Source of the DNA: JALORV01 sp963712485
Lineage (GTDB): Bacteria > Pseudomonadota > Gammaproteobacteria > Burkholderiales > Burkholderiaceae_F
Assembly (NCBI GenBank): GCA_963712485.1
Contig: CAVQID010000017.1
Coordinates: forward strand, 33,851-97,850
Length of the DNA stretch: 64,000 bases
Reading direction: 5' to 3'
Under the pieces are notes generated by a model that saw only the letters and a program-made list of their open reading frames with translations, did not search any database and was not told where the DNA came from. The position numbers were made by a program, and so were the translations under genes. Below are positions 1 through 8,252 of the stretch, piece after piece; positions within the stretch are counted from its first letter, which is position 1, and every line of letters begins with the position of its first letter.

Positions 1-197
1 TCGGTATCAACGTGCCGATCCCGGTGCCGATGGCGTTCCATTCGTTCGGCGGCTGGAAGCGGTCGCTGTTTGGCGACCACCATGCCTATGGCGAGGAAGC
101 GGTGCGCTTTTATACGCGCTACAAGAGTGTGATGCAGCGTTGGCCTGATCCGGCCGTGAGCAAGGGGCCGGAGTTCACGATGCCGGTGAATCGCTAG
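1..197 (+). CDS. mmsA: Methylmalonate-semialdehyde dehydrogenase (CoA-acylating), C-terminal fragment
   Basis: Only the last ~65 residues are present; the reading frame is open from the left edge. The visible sequence (GINVPIPVPMAF, then SFGGWKRSLFGD and a C-terminal KGPEFTMPVN) is the characteristic end of the aldehyde dehydrogenase family members that convert methylmalonate or malonate semialdehyde to propionyl- or acetyl-CoA in valine, inositol or beta-alanine breakdown. The catalytic Cys and NAD-binding parts lie outside the window. The stop codon is TAG at 195-197. The DAHP synthase gene downstream converges on it. Confidence 0.85.
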   Translation, partial: GINVPIPVPMAFHSFGGWKRSLFGDHHAYGEEAVRFYTRYKSVMQRWPDPAVSKGPEFTMPVNR

Positions 198-220
198 CCG
201 GCCAGCTCAGATGCGCGGCC

Positions 221-1297
221 TCAGTGGGCGCGCGCCGGCAGTACCGACCTGAGTTCACCGGCCGCGCGGCGCAGCACCTCTGCGGTCGCGGGCCAGTCGA
301 CGCACGCATCGGTGACCGACACGCCGTACTTCAGCTGCGACAGGTCGGCCGGGATGGGCTGGTTGCCGCCGTGAAGATGGCTTTCGAGCATCAGCCCGAC
401 GATCGACCGATTGCCTTCCTTGATCTGGTGCACGCAATCCATGAAGACCAGCGGCTGCAGCGTCGGGTCCTTCAGCGAGTTGCTGTGCGAGCAGTCGACG
501 ACGATGTTGGGCGCGAGGCCAGCCTTCACCAAGGCCGATTCGGCCAGGCGCACGCTCACCGTGTCGTAATTCGGCCGTCCGCCGCCGCCGCGCAGCACCA
601 GGTGACCGAGCCGGTTGCCGCGGGTGCGCACGATCGCGGTGCGGCCGTCCGGCCCGATGCCGAGGAAGCTGTGCGGCGAGCGTGCCGAGCGGATCGCGTT
701 GATCGCCACGTCGAGTCCCCCGTCGGTGCCGTTCTTGAAGCCGACAGGAGTTGAAAGGCCGCTCGCCATTTCGCGGTGCGTCTGTGACTCGGTCGTGCGT
801 GCGCCGATCGCATACCAGCCGATCAGGTCGGCCAGATACTGCGGCGACAGCGGATCCAGCGCCTCGCTGCCGGTGGGCAGGCCCAGTTCGGCAAAGGCCA
901 GCAGCAACTCACGGGCGCGGCGCATGCCCTGGCCAATGTGAAACGAATCGTCCATGTCCGGATCATTGATGAATCCCTTCCAGCCGATGGCCGTGCGCGG
1001 CTTCTCGAAGTAGACACGCATCACCAGCAGCAGCACGTCGCCCACCTCATCGGCAAGCGCGCGCAGGCGATGGGCGTACTCGAGCGCGGCGCGCGGGTCG
1101 TGGATCGAGCACGGCCCGACGACGACGAACAGTCGCGGGTCCTCGCGGTCGAGGATGCGCGCCAGCTGCGCGCGACCGCCGCTCACCGTATCGGCTGCAG
1201 CCGACCGCAGCGGAAGTTCCGCCTTGATCTGCGCCGGCGGCGGCATCTCGTCCAGCCCGATGACGTTCAGATTGTCGGTAATCGCGGAGTCGGTCAT
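221..1297 (-). CDS. aroG: 3-deoxy-7-phosphoheptulonate synthase (DAHP synthase, class I)
   Basis: Catalyses condensation of phosphoenolpyruvate with erythrose 4-phosphate, the first step of the shikimate pathway, in the cytoplasm. The 358-residue length matches the AroF/AroG/AroH type. Family motifs visible are VVGPCSIHD near residue 60, the RVYFEKPRT loop, GWKGFINDP, GARTTESQTHRE and VDCSHSNS. N-terminal residues 1-40 have the family regulatory-extension pattern, but which aromatic amino acid inhibits it cannot be told here. It is divergent from the patatin gene across a 250-bp gap in which I saw no clear leader peptide. Confidence 0.93.
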   Translation of the reverse strand: MTDSAITDNLNVIGLDEMPPPAQIKAELPLRSAAADTVSGGRAQLARILDREDPRLFVVVGPCSIHDPRAALEYAHRLRALADEVGDVLLLVMRVYFEKPRTAIGWKGFINDPDMDDSFHIGQGMRRARELLLAFAELGLPTGSEALDPLSPQYLADLIGWYAIGARTTESQTHREMASGLSTPVGFKNGTDGGLDVAINAIRSARSPHSFLGIGPDGRTAIVRTRGNRLGHLVLRGGGGRPNYDTVSVRLAESALVKAGLAPNIVVDCSHSNSLKDPTLQPLVFMDCVHQIKEGNRSIVGLMLESHLHGGNQPIPADLSQLKYGVSVTDACVDWPATAEVLRRAAGELRSVLPARAH

Positions 1298-1548
1298 GAG
1301 TGGGGTCGGATGCGCTTGCCGTCCAGCGCGTTCGGGAAGGGGTTAGACATTGCAACGATACGGCACCGGGCCTGGTTCGGCTGCCGTGAGATTCTCGTGC
1401 CGGAGGCGAAGCAAGTCCGGCGTCGCGGCAGATACTTCGTCTGAAGTAATCAGCCGTTCGCCGGCTCCTTGTCGACGGATCGACGAGTCATGGCGTCGCT
1501 TAGACTGGCGCGCCGGCTGGGGGGCCGGACCACTCCTGGAAGGTCGAC

Positions 1549-3825
1549 ATGTCGTCGCTGCCGCGCGTTCGCGCAATCGCGCTGACGTGCCTGCTGTTGG
1601 TGCTGCTGGGGATGACCAGCGCAGGCGCGCAGGCTGCTCCATCGCCGTCCGCCGCTGCGCCGCTGCCATCGGCTACGACACCAGCGAGCCAGGGCCGCCC
1701 GAAGATTGGTCTGGTCCTGTCGGGTGGCGGTGCGCGTGGAGCCGCGCACATCGGTGTGCTCAAGGTCCTGGAAGAGCTACGCGTTCCGGTCGATGTGATA
1801 GCCGGCACCAGCATGGGCGCGATCGTCGGGGCGTCCTACTCGACCGGCCTGACCGTGCCGCAAATGGAAGCGGCCATCGGCACGATGACGGTCGACAAGC
1901 TCTTCACCGACAAGCCGCCGCGCGCCGACCAGACGATGCGGCAGAAGACCGACGATGAAGTGCCGTACATCCTCCCGGAACTGGGTGTGGGCAAGGACGG
2001 CGTGGTGCTGCCCAAGGGCATCGTCACTGGCGTAGCGCTTGAAGGCGAGCTGCGACGCCTGGTGCAGGTCGGCAATGCGCGCAGCTTCGACGAGCTTCCG
2101 ATCCCTTTCCGCGCGATCGCCACCGACATCGGTACCGGCGAGATGGTCGTGCTGAAGAGCGGCAGCGTGGTCGGGGCGATCCGTGCCTCGATGTCGGTTC
2201 CGGGGGCCGTCGCTCCGGTGACGATCGACAAGCGCCAGCTTGTCGACGGCGGACTGGTACGCAACCTTCCGGTCGACATCGCGCGGTCGATGGGCGCCGA
2301 CGTCATCATCGCGGTCAATCTCGGCACGCCGCTGCTGCGGCCCGATCAGATCACGTCGGTGTTCAGCGTCTCGATGCAGATGATCAACATCCTGACCGAA
2401 CAGAACGTCAATCGCTCGCTGAAGGAACTGACTTCCCGCGACATCCTCATCGTGCCGGAGCTCGGTGACTTCTCGTCAGCGGACTTCGACAACCTCGTGA
2501 AGACGGTGCCGATCGGCGAGGCGGCCGCCCGCAAGGTTGCGGACCAGTTGCGCCGCTATTCCCTGCCGCCCGACGAGTACGCGGCGCTGCGCGAAAAGCA
2601 GAGTGCTCCGGCGCAGAAGGGACCGATTGTCATCGAGGCGATCAAGGTCGAGGGCACAAAACGCGTGGCGCCCGACGTGGTGCTGCAGTCGCTGCAGACG
2701 CAGATCGGCGAGCCGCTGGATCGCGACACGATCGACCTCGACATGCGCCGCGTGTTCGGCCGCGGCGACTTCGAAAACGTCAATTACGCGATCGACGAGA
2801 TCGATGGGAAGCAGACCCTCGTCGTGCTGGTCGAGGAAAGGCCGGAACGGGACTACTTCCGCTTCGGGCTGCAGCTCGATGCCGACCTCGGCCGGCAGTC
2901 GAACTTCAACCTGTTCGCGTCGTACCGCTCGAAGTGGCTCAACACCTGGGGCGCGGAATGGCGCACGGATGCGGTGCTGGGGACCGACGTTGTGGTGGCG
3001 ACCGAGTTCTACCAGCCGATCGGCGAGCGCCAGTACTTCTTCGTCGCTCCGCGGCTCGCATACGTCGTCGAACCGTGGCGGCTGTATGAAGACGCGGTTC
3101 AGCTCGCCGAGTACAGCGATACGGAGGCGGTCGCGCAGTTCGACGTCGGCGCCAACATCATCGCGTACGGCGACATTCGCGCCGGCATCCGATACGGCTA
3201 TCGCAGTTTCGAGCTGGAAAGCGGCAGCCCGCTGTTCCCGACTCGCGGCCACGCCTCGATCGGCGCGCTGTCCGCGCGATTCCGGCTCGACCGTCTGGAC
3301 AGCCTCAACTTCACGCACGACGGCTACAAGGTGGACCTGCAGGCATATTCGTCGCTCAGCGCGCTCGGCGCAGACGACCAGTACGCCTACTGGACCGGGC
3401 TCGCGACGGGCGCCTACACGATCGGGCCGCATACGCTCGAAGCGCTGGTGACCGCCGGAACCAAGATCGGCACCAACGACATCCCGGCTTACGATCTCTT
3501 CAACCTCGGCGGCTTCCTCTATCTGTCCGGCTTGCAGCGGCAGCAGCTTAAGACCGAGGACTTCGTCTTCGGCCGGCTGGTGTATCGCACCAAGCTCGCC
3601 GACATTCCGCTGTTTGATGGGGTGTACGTCGGCGCGTCGATCGAGGGGGCGCACTTGAAGCCGGCAGTGCCGGTCTGGCAGGGAGAACGCGTCGACGGGT
3701 ATCTGGATGTGCTCGCGGGCTCGGTCTACTTCGGCCTCGATTCACCGCTCGGGCCGCTTTACGTCGGCTTCGGCTACGCGAACCGCGACAACCGCGCGAT
3801 CTACCTCTACCTCGGCCGACCTTAG
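1549..3825 (+). CDS. Patatin-like phospholipase with POTRA and outer-membrane beta-barrel (PlpD-like, type Vd)
   Basis: A 758-residue exported protein. Order of parts: signal peptide (about 1-30), a low-complexity Ala/Pro/Ser linker, a patatin domain with oxyanion motif GGGARG at 59-64, nucleophile Ser88 in GTSMG and catalytic Asp233 in DGG, a single POTRA-like segment (about 355-430), then a C-terminal barrel of alternating aromatic strands (about 435-758). In the family (PlpD of Pseudomonas, type Vd secretion) the patatin domain is a lipase moved to or across the outer membrane. All catalytic residues are present. It may be monocistronic; comM converges on its 3' end with a 10-bp gap. Confidence 0.88.
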   Translation: MSSLPRVRAIALTCLLLVLLGMTSAGAQAAPSPSAAAPLPSATTPASQGRPKIGLVLSGGGARGAAHIGVLKVLEELRVPVDVIAGTSMGAIVGASYSTGLTVPQMEAAIGTMTVDKLFTDKPPRADQTMRQKTDDEVPYILPELGVGKDGVVLPKGIVTGVALEGELRRLVQVGNARSFDELPIPFRAIATDIGTGEMVVLKSGSVVGAIRASMSVPGAVAPVTIDKRQLVDGGLVRNLPVDIARSMGADVIIAVNLGTPLLRPDQITSVFSVSMQMINILTEQNVNRSLKELTSRDILIVPELGDFSSADFDNLVKTVPIGEAAARKVADQLRRYSLPPDEYAALREKQSAPAQKGPIVIEAIKVEGTKRVAPDVVLQSLQTQIGEPLDRDTIDLDMRRVFGRGDFENVNYAIDEIDGKQTLVVLVEERPERDYFRFGLQLDADLGRQSNFNLFASYRSKWLNTWGAEWRTDAVLGTDVVVATEFYQPIGERQYFFVAPRLAYVVEPWRLYEDAVQLAEYSDTEAVAQFDVGANIIAYGDIRAGIRYGYRSFELESGSPLFPTRGHASIGALSARFRLDRLDSLNFTHDGYKVDLQAYSSLSALGADDQYAYWTGLATGAYTIGPHTLEALVTAGTKIGTNDIPAYDLFNLGGFLYLSGLQRQQLKTEDFVFGRLVYRTKLADIPLFDGVYVGASIEGAHLKPAVPVWQGERVDGYLDVLAGSVYFGLDSPLGPLYVGFGYANRDNRAIYLYLGRP

Positions 3826-3835
3826 CGCGCGGGCG

Positions 3836-5368
3836 TCAGCTGTCGCGCAGTGAGCGCCGGTACTGGATCGCCTCGGCCACGTGGTGGGTTGCAAGCGGCT
3901 CTTCATCGGCCAGGTCGGCAATCGTGCGAGCGACCTTCAGCACGCGGTGGTAGGCGCGCGCCGACCAACCCAGTCGCACGCTGGCGGCGTGCAGCAGCTT
4001 CTGCACGGGCTCGTCGAGCGCGCACGCTTCTTCCAGTTCGGCGCCTTGCAGGTGATCGTTGACCTTGCCCTGCCGCGCAATGGCCCGGTCGTACGCCTTG
4101 CGCACACGCTCGGCGACGAAGCGCGTGGGTTCGCCGTCGGGCAGCGCCGTCATCACTTCTTCCGGGACCGAACTGACTTCGACGCGCATGTCGATGCGGT
4201 CAAGCAGCGGCCCGGAAATCCGGTCCTGGTAGCGCGCCACCATGTCAGGCGTGCAGCGGCAGGCGATGGCCGCGTGACCGAAGTAGCCGCAGGGGCACGG
4301 GTTCATCGCGCCGATCAGCTGGAAGCGCGCCGGAAAGTCGACCTGGCGCGCCGCGCGGGACACCGTGATGCGCCCGGCCTCGAGCGGCTGGCGCAGCGTT
4401 TCGAGAACGCGGCGATCGAATTCGGGCAACTCGTCCAGAAACAGCACGCCGTGATGGGCCAGCGAGATCTCGCCCGGCATCGGCGGTGATCCTCCGCCGG
4501 TGAGCGCCACCGCACTGGCGGTGTGATGCGGCGAACGAAAGATGCGGGTGGCCCAGCGCTGCGGAGCGAACTGTCCCACCAGGCTCAGAACGGCGGCCGA
4601 TTCCAGGGCTTCGTCGGTCGTCATCGGCGGCAGGATGCCGGCAAACCGCTGCGCCAGCATTGTCTTGCCGGTACCCGGCGGCCCGACCAGCAGTACGCTG
4701 TGCCCTCCGGCCGCCGCCACCTCGAGCGCACGCTTGGCCGCGAGCTGCCCCTTGACGTCGAACAGATCGGGATAAATCGGCGGAGTCAGTCGCACCATCG
4801 CCTGGTGTTCGGTGACGGCGTGGGCCGATGCATCGCCGGCGTCGGCGCGCAGGTGCTCGACAACCTGCAGCAAAGTGCGCGCCGGAAAGATCGGAATGCC
4901 GCCAACCAGCGCCGCCTCATCGGCGCTCTCGGCCGGCACGACAAAGCCGCGCCGCGGTCCGACCGTGTGTTCTGAGCGCGCCACCGCGTAAGCCATGGCC
5001 AGCGTTCCGCGCACCGGTCGCAGTTCACCGGTCAGCGACAGTTCGCCGGCGAACTCGTACTGGTCGAGCGTGCGGGTCGGCACCTGGCCGGTGGCCGCAA
5101 GGATGCCGAGCGCAATCGGCAAGTCGAACCGGCCAGATTCCTTGGGAAGATCGGCCGGAGCCAGGTTGACGGTGATGCGCCGCGCCGGAAAGTCGAACCG
5201 GCTGGTCAGCAGTGCCGCCCGTACCCGTTCGCGCGCCTCGCGCACTTCGGTGTCGGGCAAGCCCACCAGCGTGAATGACGGCAGGCCGTTCGCAAGGTGA
5301 ACTTCGACGGTGACCTGCGGCGCATACATGCCGGACAAGCCGCGGGTACGAACAATGGCGATCGACAT
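3836..5368 (-). CDS. comM: YifB/ComM family Mg-chelatase-like AAA ATPase
   Basis: A 510-residue protein with an N-terminal ChlI-associated domain (about 20-190), Walker A GPPGTGKT at 229-236, Walker B LFLDEL ending near 314, and a Cys-rich insertion CPCGYFGHAAIACRC at about 358-372. ComM proteins are hexameric helicases that promote branch migration during natural transformation, which is the likely role here. The C-terminal domain contains the typical ARAYHRVLKVARTIADL signature. Its start lies about 120 bp from the start of the gene on the opposite strand. Confidence 0.92.
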   Translation of the reverse strand: MSIAIVRTRGLSGMYAPQVTVEVHLANGLPSFTLVGLPDTEVREARERVRAALLTSRFDFPARRITVNLAPADLPKESGRFDLPIALGILAATGQVPTRTLDQYEFAGELSLTGELRPVRGTLAMAYAVARSEHTVGPRRGFVVPAESADEAALVGGIPIFPARTLLQVVEHLRADAGDASAHAVTEHQAMVRLTPPIYPDLFDVKGQLAAKRALEVAAAGGHSVLLVGPPGTGKTMLAQRFAGILPPMTTDEALESAAVLSLVGQFAPQRWATRIFRSPHHTASAVALTGGGSPPMPGEISLAHHGVLFLDELPEFDRRVLETLRQPLEAGRITVSRAARQVDFPARFQLIGAMNPCPCGYFGHAAIACRCTPDMVARYQDRISGPLLDRIDMRVEVSSVPEEVMTALPDGEPTRFVAERVRKAYDRAIARQGKVNDHLQGAELEEACALDEPVQKLLHAASVRLGWSARAYHRVLKVARTIADLADEEPLATHHVAEAIQYRRSLRDS

Positions 5369-5621
5369 GGAGGAGGAGGCAGGCGCGACGATTCTATCGG
5401 CGCAGACCGTGCGGCCGGGACTTTAATTCGATGAATACACGGGCAGTTCGCCGGCTTGGGCGGCCGCGCACGGCCGGAAATGCCGCATGTCACCTGCCGC
5501 AGCGGCGAAAAATGGTGCGTTTGTCCCCGTATTCGGTTGGGCTTCCGGTCCGAGTCGTGTCACGATTCGTGCTCCAAACGCTCGCTGGCGCCCGATCGCG
5601 CCGGTTCTGGTCCGCACAGAC

Positions 5622-6515
5622 GTGTCTTCGCTGCTCTTCGGCCTGGGTCTGCTGGTCGTCCTCGTGGGGCTCTACCTGTGGGCGCGCCGGCGCGCGGAAA
5701 CGATTCGTCATCAGGCGGCGCAGCGCGAGCAGGCCGCGATGGCGATGATGCTCGGCGCATCGCCAGCGCAAGACAAGGTGGCCAAGCCCGCCGCGCCCGT
5801 CGAGGAAATCGATCATGCGGCGCTGATCCGGCAGGCGCACGGCGAGGCGGCCGAGCAGGATCAGGCGAGCAAGGACCTGCCTCCGATTGAATATGACCAG
5901 AAGCGACTGGGCGGCGAGCGTGAAATGACGCCGGCCGAAGAGGCTGCCGCCGGGCTGGACCCGATCGAGGACTTGATCTCGCAGATCATGGTTGACGACT
6001 CGAGTCGTCGTTCAGCGCCGCGGGTCAGCCCGCCGCCGCCGCCGGAGCCCAGGCGCGCGACGGCCGCAGCTCGCGCAGCGGCGCGTGAAGCGTCGCCGAT
6101 GCTCGACTCGATGGCGCCATCGGTTCCGCTCCGTGAGCTCGTGCTGGCCTGGTACGAGTCGCGCGGCTACCGTCAGGTGCCTGCATCGCCGGCGGTGTGG
6201 CCGATTGAACTGGTGCTGCGTCACCGCGACGACCCGTCACGTGCTTATGCATTCGTCGTGCAGAACGACAATGTGTCGGTCGATCGCATCACGGCGCTGA
6301 TCGAACAGGCGCGCGAGATCGGCATGCTGCGGGTGGCCGTGATTGCCGAGGCGGGATACGAGCGCGGCGCGAAGGAAATCGCCAAGCGCAAGAGCGTTCG
6401 CCTGATCGACCGTCCGACGATGGATGCCGAGCTCTCGGAACTTCAGCTGGAAACGGCAGCGAAGATCATCGCCGTCGCGCGCAAGCGCTCTTCCCCCGAG
6501 GCTTCCGCCGCCTGA
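5622..6515 (+). CDS. Membrane-anchored protein with a degenerate Mrr/restriction-endonuclease-like C-terminal domain
   Basis: I chose GTG 5622 because it begins an N-terminal membrane anchor (SSLLFGLGLLVVLVGLYLW followed by ARRR); the frame is open back to 5487 but the extension has no family character. After the anchor come an acidic, Ala/Pro-rich linker and a C-terminal domain of about 110 residues (roughly 165-275). That domain has the strand pattern of Mrr-type folds: YAFVVQND, VDRITALIEQARE, RVAVIAEAGYERGAKEIAK, then LIDRPTMDAEL. The usual QxK catalytic strand of Mrr is not convincing, so nuclease activity is doubtful. The family was not recognised with certainty. Confidence 0.6.
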   Translation: MSSLLFGLGLLVVLVGLYLWARRRAETIRHQAAQREQAAMAMMLGASPAQDKVAKPAAPVEEIDHAALIRQAHGEAAEQDQASKDLPPIEYDQKRLGGEREMTPAEEAAAGLDPIEDLISQIMVDDSSRRSAPRVSPPPPPEPRRATAAARAAAREASPMLDSMAPSVPLRELVLAWYESRGYRQVPASPAVWPIELVLRHRDDPSRAYAFVVQNDNVSVDRITALIEQAREIGMLRVAVIAEAGYERGAKEIAKRKSVRLIDRPTMDAELSELQLETAAKIIAVARKRSSPEASAA

Positions 6516-6538
6516 CGCGAGGAAGTTGCCGCGCGCCG

Positions 6539-6775
6539 CTAGCCGCGGCGTTGTTCCAGGTCTGCGATTCGCCGCTCGAGGTCCTCGAGCTTGGCGCGCG
6601 CACGCGCCAGTACCTTGCTCTGCGTATCAAACTCTTCGCGTGTCACGAGTTCGAGGCGGGCGAACTGCTGGCTCAACATGGCCTTCAGGTTTTTCTGCAG
6701 ATCGGCCGCGGGCGTCTGCTGCACCAGGGCACTGACGCGGTCCTGCAATTCGTCGAGAAACGAAGTCTTGTCCAT
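6539..6775 (-). CDS. ubiK: Ubiquinone biosynthesis accessory factor UbiK (YqiC, BMFP family)
   Basis: A small 78-residue protein beginning MDKTSFLDELQDRV; the upstream in-frame Met at 6802 would add nine residues absent from the family. UbiK binds UbiJ in the soluble ubiquinone-synthesis complex and supports aerobic ubiquinone production. The C-terminal 35 residues form a predicted trimeric coiled coil (VTREEFDTQSKVLARAR, then LEDLERRIADLEQR), the hallmark of the BMFP family. It is encoded alone and faces away from torF. Confidence 0.85.
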   Translation of the reverse strand: MDKTSFLDELQDRVSALVQQTPAADLQKNLKAMLSQQFARLELVTREEFDTQSKVLARARAKLEDLERRIADLEQRRG

Positions 6776-7020
6776 TGGCGTCTTGCGTTCGGCGGCGCGC
6801 ACGCTGCGCAGTCGGCCGCTCTCCGAACCTTCTGGTTTCGATTCCTGAATCAGCCCGAATCAGTCTAACAGCGCGCCTCTGTACGGCGCCCGACGCGCGT
6901 GAACCAACTGTGTGCGTTCGAAGCGACCGCAAACGGGCCGCGCACGCACCGAAATGTCGCATCCGCACTGTTCACCGGCTGAATCTGCACCACGCGAACG
7001 CATTTTTGGCGTTGCACCAA

Positions 7021-7037
7021 TTGGCATGCATGTTGCG
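7021..7037 (+). promoter_or_regulatory. Sigma-54 (RpoN) -24/-12 promoter for torF-glnK-amtB, with NtrC-like half-sites upstream
   Basis: TTGGCATG-N4-TTGCG matches the sigma-54 consensus, with the invariant GG at 7023-7024 and GC at 7035-7036, 12 bp apart. Two copies of TGCACCA (6986-6992 and 7013-7019) match NtrC half-sites upstream. This fits nitrogen-limitation control of a GlnK-AmtB operon. The transcript would start about 7048, leaving a ~40-nt leader before the torF ATG at 7089. Confidence 0.75.
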
Positions 7038-7088
7038 TAAGGGGTGACCCGAGCCTTGCTCCAACCTTGCCTTGAAAGGAAGAACGAC

Positions 7089-7871
7089 ATGAAGAAAGCG
7101 CTTGTTGCCACGGCGGCTGCCGTGGCCTGCTCTGTTCCGATGTTCGCGGCCGCTCAGACGGCCGCGCCGACTCCGGAATACACGCTGGGCGGCAATATCA
7201 CGATCGGCAGCGACTATCGCTTCCGTGGCTTCACCCAGACCGACTACCAGCCGACGATCCAGGGCGGTGTCGACTTTGCGCACAAGTCGGGCTTCTATCT
7301 CGGCAACTGGAACTCGAACGTTTCGTCGACGCTTTATAACGGCGCGCCGATCGAGATGGACTTCTACGGCGGCTGGAAGACGACCTTCGACGGCGGATTC
7401 GGGCTCGATCTCGGGGTCATCTACTACTACTACCCGGGCACCGGCGAATACAACCCGGACTTCGAAGCCAAGAACTTCGAGGCCTACATCGGCGGCTCAT
7501 GGGGCCCGGTGTCGGCGAAGTACTACTACTCGTTCACGGACTTCTTCGGCGTCACGGCACCAGGCTACGACACCAAGGGCTCGCAGTACCTTGACTTCAC
7601 TGGCACGTTCCCGCTCGCCGACGGCTTTGCCATTGTCGGACATGTCGGCTGGCAGTACGTGAAGAACTACCAGAACATCAACACCGTCGTGAATGACGAC
7701 AACGTCTGGGATTACAAGCTCGGCGGCACGTGGGACATCATGGGCTCTGGCTGGATCCTCGGCGCGTTCTGGGTCGGAACCAGCGAGAAGGATTTCTTCA
7801 CGACAGCCGAGAACCCGTCGCGCGGCGCCGGCAAGAGCGGCTTCCTTGCGACCATCGGCAAGACGTTCTAA
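7089..7871 (+). CDS. TorF family putative porin (Gcw_chp)
   Basis: I chose ATG 7089 (after GAAAGGAAGAACGAC), which begins a clear signal peptide MKKALVATAAAVACSVPMFAAAQ. The mature ~237 residues open with NITIGSDYRFRGFTQTDYQPTIQGGVDF, the diagnostic start of the TIGR02001/Gcw_chp family, and continue as a beta-rich outer-membrane protein ending in Phe. Members lie next to glnK and amtB in many betaproteobacteria, so a role in outer-membrane entry of nitrogen compounds is plausible but not demonstrated. glnK follows after 19 nt. Confidence 0.88.
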   Translation: MKKALVATAAAVACSVPMFAAAQTAAPTPEYTLGGNITIGSDYRFRGFTQTDYQPTIQGGVDFAHKSGFYLGNWNSNVSSTLYNGAPIEMDFYGGWKTTFDGGFGLDLGVIYYYYPGTGEYNPDFEAKNFEAYIGGSWGPVSAKYYYSFTDFFGVTAPGYDTKGSQYLDFTGTFPLADGFAIVGHVGWQYVKNYQNINTVVNDDNVWDYKLGGTWDIMGSGWILGAFWVGTSEKDFFTTAENPSRGAGKSGFLATIGKTF

Positions 7872-7890
7872 GCACAGGGGAAAGAGTCGC

Positions 7891-8229
7891 ATGAAACTAA
7901 TCACCGCCATCATCAAGCCGTTCAAGCTTGACGAGGTGCGTGAGGCGCTGAGCGGCGTGGGCGTTCAGGGCATCACGGTCACCGAAGTCAAGGGCTTCGG
8001 ACGGCAGAAGGGCCACACGGAGCTGTATCGCGGCGCCGAATACGTGGTCGACTTCCTGCCCAAAGTGAAGATCGAAGCCGCCGTGGCTGACGACATCGTC
8101 GAGCGTGCGATCGAGGCCATCGAAGGCTCGGCGCGCACCGGCAAGATCGGCGACGGCAAGATCTTCGTCTATGACCTCGAGCAGGTCGTCCGCATCCGCA
8201 CCGGTGAAACCGGCAAGGATGCTCTTTGA
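7891..8229 (+). CDS. glnK: Nitrogen regulatory protein P-II (GlnK/GlnB)
   Basis: A 112-residue trimeric signal protein. Tyr51 in the T-loop sequence YRGAEYVVDF is the uridylylation site, and the second family signature SARTGKIGDGKIFV is intact. It senses 2-oxoglutarate and ATP/ADP and, being encoded directly before amtB, is most likely GlnK, which blocks the ammonium channel when nitrogen is plentiful. The start ATG 7891 follows an AGGGGAAAGAG ribosome-binding site. The gap to the amtB start is 23 nt. Confidence 0.95.
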   Translation: MKLITAIIKPFKLDEVREALSGVGVQGITVTEVKGFGRQKGHTELYRGAEYVVDFLPKVKIEAAVADDIVERAIEAIEGSARTGKIGDGKIFVYDLEQVVRIRTGETGKDAL

Positions 8230-8252
8230 ACCGACCCGTTCTGGAGCCAAAT

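Noticed and set aside
2476..3654. 392-codon frame antisense to the patatin-barrel gene
   Set aside because: Arg/Val/Asp-rich shadow of the beta-barrel coding strand.
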